A stretch of 64,000 bases of DNA from Paulinella micropora (taxonomy: Eukaryota > Cercozoa > Imbricatea > Euglyphida > Paulinellidae). The translations under genes and the position numbers were made by a program. The notes beneath the pieces were generated by a model. The model was given only the letters and a program-made list of their open reading frames with translations. It was not told the DNA's origin and did no database searches. The stretch is taken from assembly GCA_019918135.1 (NCBI GenBank), contig WBZZ01003018.1, forward strand, positions 17,501-81,500, given 5' to 3'. Below, piece after piece: positions 10,442-21,086 of the stretch. How positions within the stretch are numbered: position 1 is the first letter of the stretch; every line of letters begins with the position of its first letter.

Positions 10442-10678
10442 AATTTGAGTAAAAAGAAAGCTAGCGCATGTTTGTGTTTTTTCAAAGTCGTTCCTGTTAG
10501 CACAAAAAATTTTAACCAAAAAAAAACAATGTGGCTAGCCTGGCGGGGGAATAAGAGTAGCAACCGGCACCTGGTCCGACTCTGATGACAGCAAAGATTC
10601 GGACAAATCGTCCTCGTCCTGGAAAGGCGGCGGGGCCCGCAGCGGCGCGGGGCGGGAGCTGGCACACCCAGTCGCCCT
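10442..10678. other. Convergent 3' spacer
   Basis: Lies between two convergent genes. Contains AAAATTTGAGTAAAAAGAAAG and TTTTAACCAAAAAAAAAC tracts that could serve as 3' ends for both. No further gene seen; minus-strand frames here may be the last codons of the neighbouring gene in another phase. Confidence 0.35.
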
Positions 10679-13206
10679 CTACGTACAGGCCAATCGTGGC
10701 CTCCCCCCCGGGCGCGGTCCGGGCGCGGTCTCCTGCCCCCTGAATTCCCGCTTGAGGCTCAGGAAGGCCGTGGGCAAGGGCGCGGACGACGGCGTAGACA
10801 GCCCCGCCAGCTCGTCCACGCACGCCGAGTTCCAGTGCGCCGCCAGGCCGTGCAGCCTGTTCTTGGGCGCTTCAAACGCGCAACCTTCGTAGTGGGGGGC
10901 CGCATAGTCCGGCGCAGGCACGTACAGGAAATCGCCCCCGGCGTGTACGGTCCCCGGCACGCCGAGCCGCAGCTTTTCACCGACGAGGCCCAGGAGCTCC
11001 TGGCTCAGCTTCTGCATCGGCGCTATAGTCACGGGCCGGCCGGCCCTGGCGCAGATGTTTTGTAAGTACGTGAGGGCCCTCTCGATCTGCGTTTGTCCGG
11101 GTTCCTGCAACAGGTCATGGACCGGCTTGAGCCTGCGGCGGTACAGCTCGACGCAGGCCCCCGCCCACTGATCACTCGTTTGGCGGTCCACGTCGCCCCA
11201 CAGAGGGTGCTCGGCCACGACATCCAGCAGCCTCAGCACCGGGTGCTGGCGGCGGTCCGGCGCCCAGCCGCCGTGTGCGACAGTACACTGTTCTTCTAGC
11301 ATGACCAATGCCGAGGGGCTGGCCGAGCAGATCTCCCCCGTTGTCAGCCCGTGCAGACTGCACACCTCGTCCTCTTCTAGGTACAACAAGACCCCCAGGG
11401 CGCAGCCCTCCAGCCACCTGGACAGCCTGTTAACCAGCAGCCGCCGGAGCGCCGAGAAGGGCTCCTCCAGCGTGTAGCACGACGACGCAAACAGTAGCAG
11501 CTGCACGGACCGGAAGTGTGGCGAAAGGCCGTGCCCGCCGTGCGAGGGCCCCGCCAGGCAGGCGTAGCGCTTGCAGAGCTCCCCGACCCGGAAGTCCGCT
11601 TGGGGGTACAGCGCCGCCGGCGGGCCCGGCTCATCATTGTCTGGCTGCTTCTTCTGGCTGCCGGCCTGCTTCTGTTCACCAGCGCGCAGGCGCTTATCCA
11701 CCGAGTCCCGCAGCTTCGTAAACATCTTTTGCGTGCCCGGGAGCTCCCTCAGCGGGTCCGCCTGCAGGGCGCCCCTGAGCTTCTCTAACACTTCGGGCGA
11801 GCAGTCGTCGCTGCCCTTCCTGCTAAAGTACTGCGCGCCCTTGACCACCCGGTTGTTCTCCATGAGGTGCAGGCGTTTCTTCGCTTCTGCCGGCGGCAGC
11901 GGGCCGATGAACATTTTTTCCGTGTCCAGCAGCGCCAGCGGGTACCCGTCGCCGACGTCACAGGACTTCTGTGTGCACTTGTGCCGCCCGGCGGTGTGCA
12001 TCCTTTCGCAGACCAGCCGGTGCGCGTCTACCGCGAACACCAGCACGAGGTTGTGCGCGCTGACGAACGTACACATGATGCAACCGTTCAGGCTGTTCAT
12101 GGTCTCCGGCTTGCGGAGGGGGGACTGCCTCCCGCCCTGATCGAAGAAGTACTTCTCGTTGGGGTCAAACACGGCCAGGGCGTCGCACAGGCGCGAAACT
12201 AGCGAAAGCACCGACTCCAGCACCAGACAAAGCTGGCCCTCGCTCCTGGCCTCGCGCTGCAGCCAGTCGACGAACGTCATTTCGCCGTCGGTAGCCAGGT
12301 ACACGGTGTTCAGCACGTAGAAACCCGTCGGGAAAAAGTTGAGCGAGCGCGGCAAGCTCTTGTTCGTGCCCTCGGACTTGGGGTCCACCGCCACGTACAG
12401 GCGGTTGTCGGACTTGGCGCCCATGCGGGACTTGTGCGAGCTAGTCAACAAACCTTGCACCAGCGCCGGGACGCTTGTGCTCACCAGGCCGGCGCGTACG
12501 CAGTGTTCCAGCCACGCCATCAGCGGCCTTGCTGATTTCTCGCCCAAGGTTCTTCGGCCTTGTCCGCCAGGTTCACCACAAACGTGTTCTTGACAACCTG
12601 GCGGCACACCGAGTAGCGCGCCAGGCACAGCCGCAGCAGCGCCATGGTGTGCAGGTGGTCCGCCAGCAGCGACGCGCCCTCCGCCGAGCCCTTGGTGAAC
12701 TCGGTCGTTCGTTCGGGCAGCACGGGCTCGCGTTCCGACCACGACACGAAGTGGCTCTGCAGGGTCGCGCGCAGCACCACGCGGGAGGCCCTGCCCCGCT
12801 TCGAGGTCAGCTGGGTCGACGCCAGCCCGTACTCCTGCAGCGACAGGCCTTCGGTTACCAGCACGTTCGCCGTGGGCGACCGCGCCAGCAACGACGGGTG
12901 CACCACGCAGTCCTTGCTCTTGCTGCGGGACGTCGAGGCGCCCACGAAGTTCTTGCACGACACCTGCGCGAAGTCGCCCCCGGGGATGGGCTGTTCGACG
13001 CTGAGGACATCGGCCCGCGCGCCCTCGCGCAAGGTCTTGTGATTGCGCAGCCGCAGGAACTTGCCAGGCGAGTCTTCGCACAGTGTACTAACGCTTTGGA
13101 GAAACTCGCGCTCCTTGTAGGTTATGGTCCAATGGCTGTTGGCGGGGAGATTCGTACACAGGCGTGACATGATCCCCTTTTCTTGGCGGCCTCTGCACAA
13201 CAACAA
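10679..13206 (-). pseudogene. Large unrecognised gene of the GC-rich block
   Basis: Two minus-strand frames share this interval: 12,520-13,206 (228 codons, likely ATG at about 13,170, MSRLCTNLP) and 10,679-13,081. The first ~180 codons of the longer frame look like a shadow of the shorter one; the part below about 12,540 is protein-like. The N-terminal piece is rich in Ser, Arg and Val. The longer piece has FFPTGFYVLNTVYLATDGEM, a possible zinc cluster (HRLVCERMHTAGRHKC ... C), a charged linker with Gln/Lys (about 11,620-11,700) and a Leu/Cys-rich C-terminus. No RPB1, polymerase, primase or capsid signature is seen. It is interrupted, with about one break. It runs divergently to the DUF285-like gene and convergently to the membrane glycoprotein. 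Confidence 0.5.
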
Positions 13207-13520
13207 CCGACCAAGGGGTCAGAAACTCTGGCCCCCCTCCACTTTTCCGTGCGCCCACCAACAAACCCCTCCCCCCCCCCTCTCTCGGCCTCCCCCCTCC
13301 AATCCCCCCTCTACCGCTTGCTCCGAGAGAAACTTTGGGGGAGGGATGAATCCTTTTTTTTGGTTCTTGGCTACGATGGAAAAACCCCCCCCCCCTCCCC
13401 AAGCCGTTGGCTCCCCCCCGGCATGCACGCCGCAAAATGTCCCCATCCCCCCCCCCCCCGGCATCCAGAGGCCGTGCAAGAACAAAAAAATTAAAGAGAG
13501 AAGGACCACGCCCAAAAAGA
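13207..13520. other. Poly-C rich divergent spacer
   Basis: Several C-runs of 8-12 bases (for example about 13,270, 13,385 and 13,450) separate two divergent genes. On the minus strand these are G-runs that could form G-quadruplexes. No gene seen. Confidence 0.6.
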
Positions 13521-14076
13521 ATGCTACTGTCAGCCGTGCTGGCGACCCTGCACTCTGCCGCTGCCAAGGCTACGCTCGGGTCGGCCGAGGTCAAGCTCTT
13601 GCTAGAGCGGCAGAGCGCACACGAGCTCTTCGTGTCCCGTTGGTCCGTCGAGCAGGGGCAGGCCCTAACACTGCCCGCCATTGTGGTGCCGTCATCTCAG
13701 GGTTTCGTGAACTGGGGTGACGGCGGGCCCGACGAGAGCTGCCCAACACCTCCACTGCCGTGCCGGCACGTTTATGCGAGCAGTGGTTTGGTGACTGTCA
13801 CCTCGACCCTGGCGCTGGCGGGCTGGACCATGCAACAAGCAGAGCAAGGATACGACCGCCATGTTCGCGTTCGCCGCCGCCTTTAACCAACCGCTGTCTA
13901 CTTGGTGGACTGGCACGATTACTCGCGCGAACGGTATGTTCATGGAGGCAACCCAGTTTGATCAGGACCTCAGTGCCTGGCGCTTTGGTACTTCTGTCAG
14001 CTGCCGCTATTTTGCGCAGAATAGTGCCTTGAGCAAAGAACATTTCCAGAAGGGGATGCCACAAGAATGTGTGTGA
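13521..14076 (+). pseudogene. DUF285/BspA-like surface repeat protein, short
   Basis: Begins at ATG 13,521 (MLLSAVLATLHSAAA). The first part has a beta-sandwich signature of this family: ELFVSRW near the start, FVNWGDGG, then CRHVYASSGLVTVTS, as in proteins where a WGDG strand precedes the repeats. The second part (13,861-14,076) has the DUF285 repeat: MFAFAAAFNQPLSTW and MFMEATQFDQDLSAW, the F-N-Q-x-L-S-x-W pattern. DUF285/BspA repeats occur in bacterial surface proteins, protists, algae and some giant viruses, often in large families. This copy has about two repeats only and is interrupted (about one break). Confidence 0.7.
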
Positions 14077-14389
14077 AACGGCGCGCGAAAAGAGGTATGA
14101 GGAAAAGGAAGAGAGGTAAATCGGTTTTCTTTGTTTAAAAAAAATTAAAAAGAAATGTCGTTGGCGTGTGTAGCATGAAAAAAGAAAGTAGGGTGGATCA
14201 AGGGCCAAAACAAGCACGACGGGTTCTCTCTCCAAATCTACCAACGCGGGGCTTACATTTCAAGCAGAAAAGGGCTGGGCGAACGACTGCCGACATGAAA
14301 ATAAGCCGACGCAGAGTGCACAAAAAAAAACAGATTATAGGAAAAAAAACCACACGCACGGAAAAAACACAGACCTCTCACAGACAACG

Positions 14390-14930
14390 TTTGCATATAC
14401 AAACACAAACCTTTCACACACACACACACATGTACGACAAAATTCACACGCGCAAATTTACTCCTATATTCATCGCAAACTCACACGACGATACACGACA
14501 CATTACACACAAAATTTCAGACACACACACAAACATGTACGACAAAAATCACTTATACACACGACACATTACACGCGACGATACACATACATGTACGACA
14601 AAATCACACACAAAAATTCACACGCACAAACATGTACGACAAAAATCACACATGCAAAATTTCACACACGACATCACACGACGGTACACACACGACACAT
14701 TACAAAAATTCACAGACACACACATGTACGACAAAAGAATTTCACACACGCACACGACACATTACACACATGTACGACTGACAAGATTTCACACACAAAA
14801 ATTGACACGCACAAACATGTACGACAAAAAATCACACATGCAAAATTTCACACACGACATCACACGACGATACACACAGCGACGCATTACACACAAATTC
14901 ACATTCACACCAAAATCCACACACGGTAGG
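14390..14930 (+). repeat. CA-rich degenerate satellite (ACACATGTACGACAAAA)
   Basis: Degenerate repetition of CACACACGACACATTACAC and ACACATGTACGACAAAAATC phrases, about 40-100 bp per turn. All apparent reading frames here are Thr/His-rich by-products of the repeat. Confidence 0.9.
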
Positions 14931-14961
14931 GGGGCCACATGCCAAAACCCATTGAGCATCC

Positions 14962-15121
14962 CCAATGGGCTCAACATTGTGAATTCCCAATGGGCTCAAC
15001 ATTGTGAATTCCCAATGGGCTCAACATTGTGAATTCCCAATGGGCTCAACATTGTGAATTCTCAATGGGCTCAACATTGTGAATTCCCAAATGGGCTCAA
15101 CATTGTGAATTCCCAATGGGC
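14962..15121 (+). repeat. 25-bp tandem repeat, six full units plus a partial
   Basis: Units start CCAATGGGCTC and end GTGAATTC, at 14,962, 14,987, 15,012, 15,037, 15,062 and 15,087 (the last is 26 bp), then a partial at 15,113. Units are almost identical, so the array is young. A reversed partial motif (ACCCATTGAGC) precedes the first unit. Confidence 0.95.
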
Positions 15122-15189
15122 TGCGTTGGGCGGGGAGGAGGGCCGACATAATGCGCGGGTTTTTGTTACAATACAAAAAACAGAAAGCG

Positions 15190-16330
15190 ACTATGTGTGT
15201 GTGTGTGTTTGTATGTTCGTACGTGTCAATCTATGTATTCGTGTGTGTGTTTGCATGTTCTGTGTGTATCATTCTGTGCAATTGTGTGTGTTTGTATGTT
15301 CTGTGTGTATCATTCTGTGCAATTGTGTGTGTTTGTATGTTCTGTGTATTCGTCTGTGTGTGTTTCGTATATCATTCTGTGCGATTGTGTGTGTTTGTAT
15401 GTTCTGTGTATTCGTGTGTGTGTGTATGTTCGCACGTGTCGTTTGTGTATTTGCGTGTGTGTTCTGTGTATTCGTGTGTGTGTGTGTGTTTGTGTGTGTA
15501 TGTTCGCACGTGTCGTGTGTGTTTTGTGTATTCGTGTGTGTGTTTGTATGTTATGCGTGTATCATTCTGTGCGATTGTGTGTGTTTGTATGTTCTGTGTG
15601 TATCATTCTGTGCAATTGTGTGTGTTTGTATGTTCTGTGTATTGGTCTGTGTGTGTTTCGTATATCATTCTGTGCGATTGTGTGTGTTTGTATGTTATGT
15701 GTATTCGTGTGTGTGTATGTTCGCACGTGTCGTTTGTGTATTTGCGTGTGTGTTCTGTGTATTCGTGTGTGTGTGTGTGTGTTTGTGTGTGTATGTTCGC
15801 ACGTGTCGTGTGTGTTTTGTGTATTCATGTGTGTGTTTGTATGTTCTGTGTGTATCGATCTGTGCGATTGTGTGTGTTTGTATGTTCTGTGTATTCGTGT
15901 GTGTGTATGTTCGCACGTGTCGTTTGTGTATTTGCGTGTGTGTTCTGTGTATTCGTGTGTGTGTGTGTGTGTGTGTGTTTGTGTGTGTATGTTCGCACGT
16001 GTCGTGTGTGTTTTGTGTATTCGTGTGTGTGTTTGTATGTTCTGCGTGTATCATTCTGTGCGATTGTGTGTGTTTGTATGTTCTGTGTGTATCATTCTGT
16101 GCGATTGTGTGTTTGTATGTTCCGTGTATTCGTGTGTGTGTATTTTCGCACGTGTCGTTTGTGTATTTGCGTGTGTGTTCTGTGTATTCGTGTGTGTTCT
16201 GTGTGTATCGATCTGTGCGATTGTGTGTGTTCGTATGTTCTGTGTGTATCATTCTGTGCAATTGTGTGTATCGGTCTATGCATTTGTGTGTGTACCGTCG
16301 TGTGTCGTTTCTGCGTGTATCATGCAGTGT
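15190..16330 (+). repeat. GT-rich degenerate satellite
   Basis: Phrases GTGTGTTTGTATGTTCTGTG, TATTCGTGTGTGTG and TATGTTCGCACGTGTCGT recur in a higher-order pattern of roughly 250-300 bp. The long Cys/Val-rich frames here are repeat artefacts. The strand bias is opposite to the CA-rich satellite on the left of the 25-bp array. Confidence 0.9.
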
Positions 16331-16473
16331 GCACAAACTTGGAGAATGGGAGTGAGACAGGCATTCCTGTTTTCAAAAAGAACTGTCCTTTGTCCAACCT
16401 AAATCTTCTTCCCATCACTGTATCCCGTTTTCTTTTTGTTTGTTTGTTCCGGTGTTTGAACACTAGCTAGCCC

Positions 16474-17229
16474 ATGAGAGCTGTTCCCGTGAAGAAAAAG
16501 CCCAAGCTAGGACATACGGGTTCGTTGGTGGCGCAGTTGACGGCACTGCCAGAGGAACTGCTGCGACACCTGTCCCCGTGGTCTCCGCCGTCCGTGGCCG
16601 TGCTGGGCACGACCTGTCGCAGCCTCCGCAAATGTCTCCTCCCGTTGGCGACCGAAGCGCAGGAAGAACACCTGGCCAGTGTGCGCGGGCCGGTGGCCGA
16701 CGCAATCGAAGAGATCGCCCTCAAGAGAGGTTACACCAAATTCAACCTCCACGGCGCTACCCCCAACCAGTATCACGAACATGAGGTTGATTATGATCTG
16801 GGGGGCTGCCTGAACCTCCACGCAGGCAAACGCTACAACCTGGATGAACGCATTGCGACGTCTTTGGAATTTTACTGGCACCGCAGCCTCGGCAGTGACA
16901 AAACCAAGATCCGACTCTGCCTGCAGAGCAACGACGTCAACAGTGAATGCGAGAATTGTGGCAGCTTGAATATGTCTGCGTGGCTACCCCTGAAAGGCGA
17001 GCTATTCTGCGTGCAGAGCCGCGCCGAAATCGAGGCCATGCTGAAGCAAATAGTGTCGGTGTATATGCTCAACTTGTTAGGGGATGCCTATATGAAGCAA
17101 GACACTTACGACAGTGGGTCTATTTCCTGGATGGATCTGCTCGAGAAAGGTGTGACAGGCCCCGTCAAACCTCACTGGGTCTATCGGGATGGCGAGAGAT
17201 TCTGTGAGGACTGCGAAGAGTGCGAATAG
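16474..17229 (+). CDS. F-box-like protein, 251 aa
   Basis: ATG at 16,474 after AACACTAGCTAGCCC. Residues about 20-55 (LTALPEELLRHLSPWSP, then VLGTTCRSLRKCL) match the F-box pattern: L-P-x-E-L-L ... L-x-x-T-C-R-x-L. F-box proteins recruit substrates to SCF ubiquitin ligases; several amoebal and algal giant viruses encode many of them. The rest has a middle part with FNLHGATPNQYHEHEVDYDL, a possible zinc pair (CENCGSLN) and a Cys-rich end (FCEDCEECE). There are no LRR or WD repeats. The frame is open and GC-rich like the other genes of this block. A TATTGTGTACTGATG/ATTAAAAA tail follows. Substrate unknown. Confidence 0.6.
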   Translation: MRAVPVKKKPKLGHTGSLVAQLTALPEELLRHLSPWSPPSVAVLGTTCRSLRKCLLPLATEAQEEHLASVRGPVADAIEEIALKRGYTKFNLHGATPNQYHEHEVDYDLGGCLNLHAGKRYNLDERIATSLEFYWHRSLGSDKTKIRLCLQSNDVNSECENCGSLNMSAWLPLKGELFCVQSRAEIEAMLKQIVSVYMLNLLGDAYMKQDTYDSGSISWMDLLEKGVTGPVKPHWVYRDGERFCEDCEECE

Positions 17230-17819
17230 ATTGTGTACTGATGATCGTCATTAAAAATCCTGACTTTTTTTTTGCTTTTGCTTTCTTGCGCCTGTGTAGT
17301 CACAGAACGGGGGGGTCTTTGTGCAGATATTGGTGTGTGGCAGGGGGCCGTTTCTCCAGACATTCTTGTTTTTGTGTCCGTGGGGATGGTAAGAGAAAAA
17401 AAATCCGCTAAGTCTTTTGCCACAAATTGCGGCAAAAAAAGTGTCCACCGGTTGCGGCACCTTGTGCACTTGTCGCGAAATTCACCGAATTATGGAACTA
17501 GTGAAAAAAAAATTTTTGTTCCCTCCTTCCACGCCATAGCTAGGCCCACTCATAACTGAGGATGAGCCAGCCCCGCTCATAACTGAGGACGGGTTTTCAG
17601 CAGTAGAGATCGTGAGGGGCGGCCGGTGAAGGTCTCACTACACTTGCACCCTCGTCATTTCCCACCGATGACAACTGTGTTCGCAGGGGCACCAGGGTCG
17701 GCAAAGGTCTCGGCAGGGTATGCCCTCGTGGTCCATTGTGAACCCTAAATAGGAGTGGAGGTACAAAACTCGGAACACATCCAGCCGGAGCTCCACAAAC
17801 CATCAAGCGATGATAATTA
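17230..17819. other. Spacer with short direct repeat
   Basis: Contains a piece related to the 3.6-4.3 kb hairpin repeats (about 17,430-17,500: GCGGCAAAAAAAG, CGCGAAATTCACCGAATTAT) and a direct repeat CTCATAACTGAGGA at about 17,549 and 17,575. No gene seen. The 3' end of copia fossil 2 probably lies around here; no LTR was recognised. Confidence 0.5.
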
Positions 17820-20800
17820 TTATTGCAGCATAGCACTCCAATAATTCCACGGCCCCGGCAATCCCCAAACCCTTGCCCCCGGTCTCGGCGCCCGCAGGAC
17901 GTTGATGAGCTTCTGCCTGTTAAGGAAAGCTAGCAGGTCATCCAAGAGCTGGCATGGCGGCTCCACCTTGCCATCATGACCAATGCCATACTGCCCCAGG
18001 TGGTTCTCCATCTCCATCCACGGAAACACCGTGTCGCGCAGGATCAACGGCTGCCACAACGAATCGTCAGCAACCGCCGCATCAGGGTACCCTTCCCCAT
18101 GCTCCACATCGACACTAGACGACCTCACCTCAGACGTGTCCAGAGGCGCCAGCACCACCGTAGAAGCAGTCGAATCCGTCCGCCTCGGTCCCTCGCCAGC
18201 ACCCTCCAAGCCGCCCAGGTCGTCTCCACCACCAATATCATCATTTTCATCACCATCACCGCCTTCAGGTCCACGATATCCATCTTCTCCGCTGTCATCG
18301 GTGTCGGCCGGACCCGCCCCCGATACCGGCAAAGGAGCTACTTCCCCACGTCGAAAGCGAATCAAGTTTAGCCACAATGCATCCGCCCCAACATGAGCGT
18401 TCATATCCAATCCCAACCCCCTATCCGGAAACTGGACAAAGACGTCCAAAATATCCGGATGAGAGTCGACATAAGTACAGTAGGCCTGATGCTGGCCCTT
18501 CCCCAAATCCGAGCACGCCAAGGAACAGTAGAGGATGACCCCACATCGCCCACACGGAAAGACATTCTCGCACACCTTACGACAGGTGTCACAAATAATC
18601 CCAGGTCGACCCCCCGTGCGTAGCGCCGTAGTACAGGGTCCACAGCGACCAAACTCGCTGTACCATTGTTCCTCAAGGAAATCGAAAAGGAGGTAGCGGC
18701 TCCAGTAGAACGCCTCATAAACGCTGCAGTGGTTCAATCCCACATGCACGTCCGCCCCCGCGATGACGATCCTCGAGGCCCCCCGATCCCGACGCTCAGC
18801 CGATGCCGGTACCCAATGCGTCTCCGGAGGCTCTCTGTTCATTATAATATCCCCACGTAATAACTTACCGGGTCCTCGTTGTACAGGTAGTACGCATCTC
18901 CCGGCCGATCACCACAAACCATGGTGGTAATACGCCGGACCGACACCCAATGCTCCCCGTTCCACACGTTATAATTCTGACTCCGGGCCTCCTCTTCCTC
19001 GTTGTCGTCCCCACGAAACGCCTGTAACGCCCTCAATTTCTCTTCCCCTGTCATGACAGGCCTCGCGATCCGTGGTACCACCGGTTCAGGTCGCTCGCCC
19101 GATGACGCCCGTCCCAAGCTCAACTGCGAAGACGAAGACGAAGACGAAGAAGCCGCACCCACCACGCCCCGAGACGCAACCGTCCCAAGTCGTGTAGCTC
19201 CCCCACGAGGAGGTATCGCCGTAACAGTCCACCCGTCCGCGACAAGCTTCTCCAAGACACTTTTCCCTTCATCCCACGCAACCTTCTTCTCTTCCTCACG
19301 CTGCCCAGACGCGTCGATAGCCCTTCTCAAGACATCACGCCCCGTCTCCTGCCCCGCAGCCTCAGCCAAGTACTGCCGAGTGGGCCCTCAGCGCCAAATC
19401 CCCACGGTAAACATTCGCATGCCTTGTGCAGACGTATCAATGAGCCGCCTCCAGGAAGATGGGACATCGCTGCCTCACCTGGCAACGAACCCCCGTACGC
19501 GAAAGAAGCACAGCGCACTGCTGATAACGCGCCCCAACGACCCCCGGGTCCGCAATAAACCGCATCTCCGGTTGGGCCAAGATATGCCTCGCCCTCTCCT
19601 TGGTCATATCCGCTGGTTGCGATGAAGACGAAAGCATTAACAGCTGACCCTTGCTGAAAGGGTTGAAAGAGGTAATAACGGGCTTACCCGTCTCCCCAAT
19701 CATAAACGAAAGGGTCCCCGTCTGGGCCCCCTTGTTCTTATTCCACTTTTTCTTGCCCCTTTTAGCCCCCGGAAATGGCGTGACGCGCTCCTTCTGGACC
19801 TTCTTCAGCAAGCCAGCAAACCTCTCCTTGAACTCTAGGCAGTCCCTCCCCAGGTGAGCGTTGTGCGAAGCCTGATCCTTGTAATTACACTGGCTCCTAC
19901 ACTCGAAGAACTTATGAGGTCCCTTCTTGCACGCAAAGCAACTGCTCTTCTCGCCCTTAGCGCCTGGTTCGTTCCCCTTAGGGCCACCACCACCAGCCGC
20001 CTTCCGAACCGCTGCAGTAATCTTGTCCTTCTGCTCCTTAGTGAACATCTCGTTATAACTGACCAACAGCTGTTGCCGCTGATCCTCACCAGGTCCAGTT
20101 CGATTGGAGCTCCCGGACGTTTCCAAGTGACGGTTCTCTTCAGCAAACGCCTGCTGAAAAGCCGTCATCGTAAGCTTAGATTTGGAGCCAACTTCTTCAT
20201 ATCTCTTATGAAGGGCTGCCACTGAGGGAACGCCTTCAGAGCCTTGAGCAGAATGACAATCTGCGTCAGGTCGTCCGGTCCAGCGTGCCCCCCGTTCTTG
20301 ATCCGCTCGATAGCGAGGAGGAACTGAGTCAACTGCCCCCGGCATATCGTCCCCCTTCTTGAATGCAAACTGCACCACACTAGCGTGATCAGCCAACAGA
20401 TCATGAACGTCACTTCCATAACGATCATTGAGTGCCTGCACCAGACGAGCTGGATCCATAGGGCGAGCCTCAGCATAGGGTCGTGCCAACGTCTTGGCCA
20501 CCCCCGACAGACAGAGATACAAGAAGGAGAACACCTCCTGCCTTGCCCTCAGCAGACTTTGCTTTTCCACCGTAGATAGATCGCCCACAGTCTTGCTGTT
20601 CCCGTCTTCATCATCCGCTGGTTCTTGCTTCGGTGATTTCCCACACTGCTTCTTGGAAGCAGCCCGCTTAGCAGCGGTTGCAGCAGCCTCCATCGCAAAG
20701 GTTTTCTTCTTGTCCACGTAGAATTCGACACACTCCCTGTTCTTTCCGGCCAAATAAACACGGATCTCGTGAAGAGCATCACGCCACTTCGTCGTGCCGT

Positions 20801-20910
20801 CCTTACCAGAGAATTGGTGCTCCTGCTGCACCTGTAGCGTCGTCGTAGACCCCCCCGAAAGCGGATTGGTCCTTCTGACCACTCTCGAACGCAAAAAAGC
20901 TCATAACCCC
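17820..20910 (-). mobile_element. Ty1/copia LTR retrotransposon fossil 2 (gag + MYND), truncated
   Basis: On the minus strand, the primer-binding-like site CTCATAACC (plus-strand 20,900-20,908) is followed by a Gag frame (19,437-20,894) with a UBN2-like N-terminus (MRSRVVRRTN..., WRDALHEIRVYL) and a knuckle-like cluster CFACKKGPHKFFEC. After a spacer frame (18,842-19,369) comes a frame (17,820-18,842) with a MYND finger at about 18,465-18,645 (CGRCGVILYCSLACSDLG, then H-X3-C). Protease, integrase, RT and RNase H are absent, so the element is broken and incomplete. The PBS-like core is shared with fossil 3. MYND fingers normally bind proline-containing partner peptides; they are not a standard part of copia elements. 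Confidence 0.8.
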
Positions 20911-21070
20911 GGTCACCTAACAACAGCAGATACTTCCTATGTTCCCAAGAATGCGAGAACTGATTACCCTTTAATAATCAAAAATCAAATATGACACTTC
21001 CAGTCATATCCTTTATTGTCTATACCAATCATCACTAATGCCTATACTGAATAATACCGGACCGAACTGT
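20911..21070 (-). other. Probable partial 5' LTR of copia fossil 2
   Basis: The AT-rich DNA directly upstream (on the minus strand) of the primer site is where the 5' LTR must lie. It is split by the LINE inserted at 21,087-22,755, and the outer LTR edge beyond 22,771 cannot be fixed because no second LTR is present for comparison. Confidence 0.35.
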
Positions 21071-21086
21071 CTATTAATAATTGGAA
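21071..21086 (+). repeat. LINE target-site duplication, left
   Basis: CTATTAATAATTGGAA, identical to 22,756-22,771. Confidence 0.9.

Noticed and set aside
10679-13206. Largest RNA polymerase subunit (RPB1) as partner of the RPB2-like gene
   Set aside because: I looked for the NADFDGD-type active-site motif and other RPB1 blocks and found none.
14166-15032. 288-codon Thr/His-rich frame
   Set aside because: Translation of the CA-rich satellite and the 25-bp tandem array.
14962-15121. 25-bp direct repeats as a CRISPR array
   Set aside because: Units are contiguous without spacers and the context is eukaryotic.
15054-16470. Three overlapping plus-strand frames of 400-440 codons rich in Val/Cys/Leu
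   Set aside because: They are the three phases of one GT-rich satellite; no start context, domain or composition change supports a gene.
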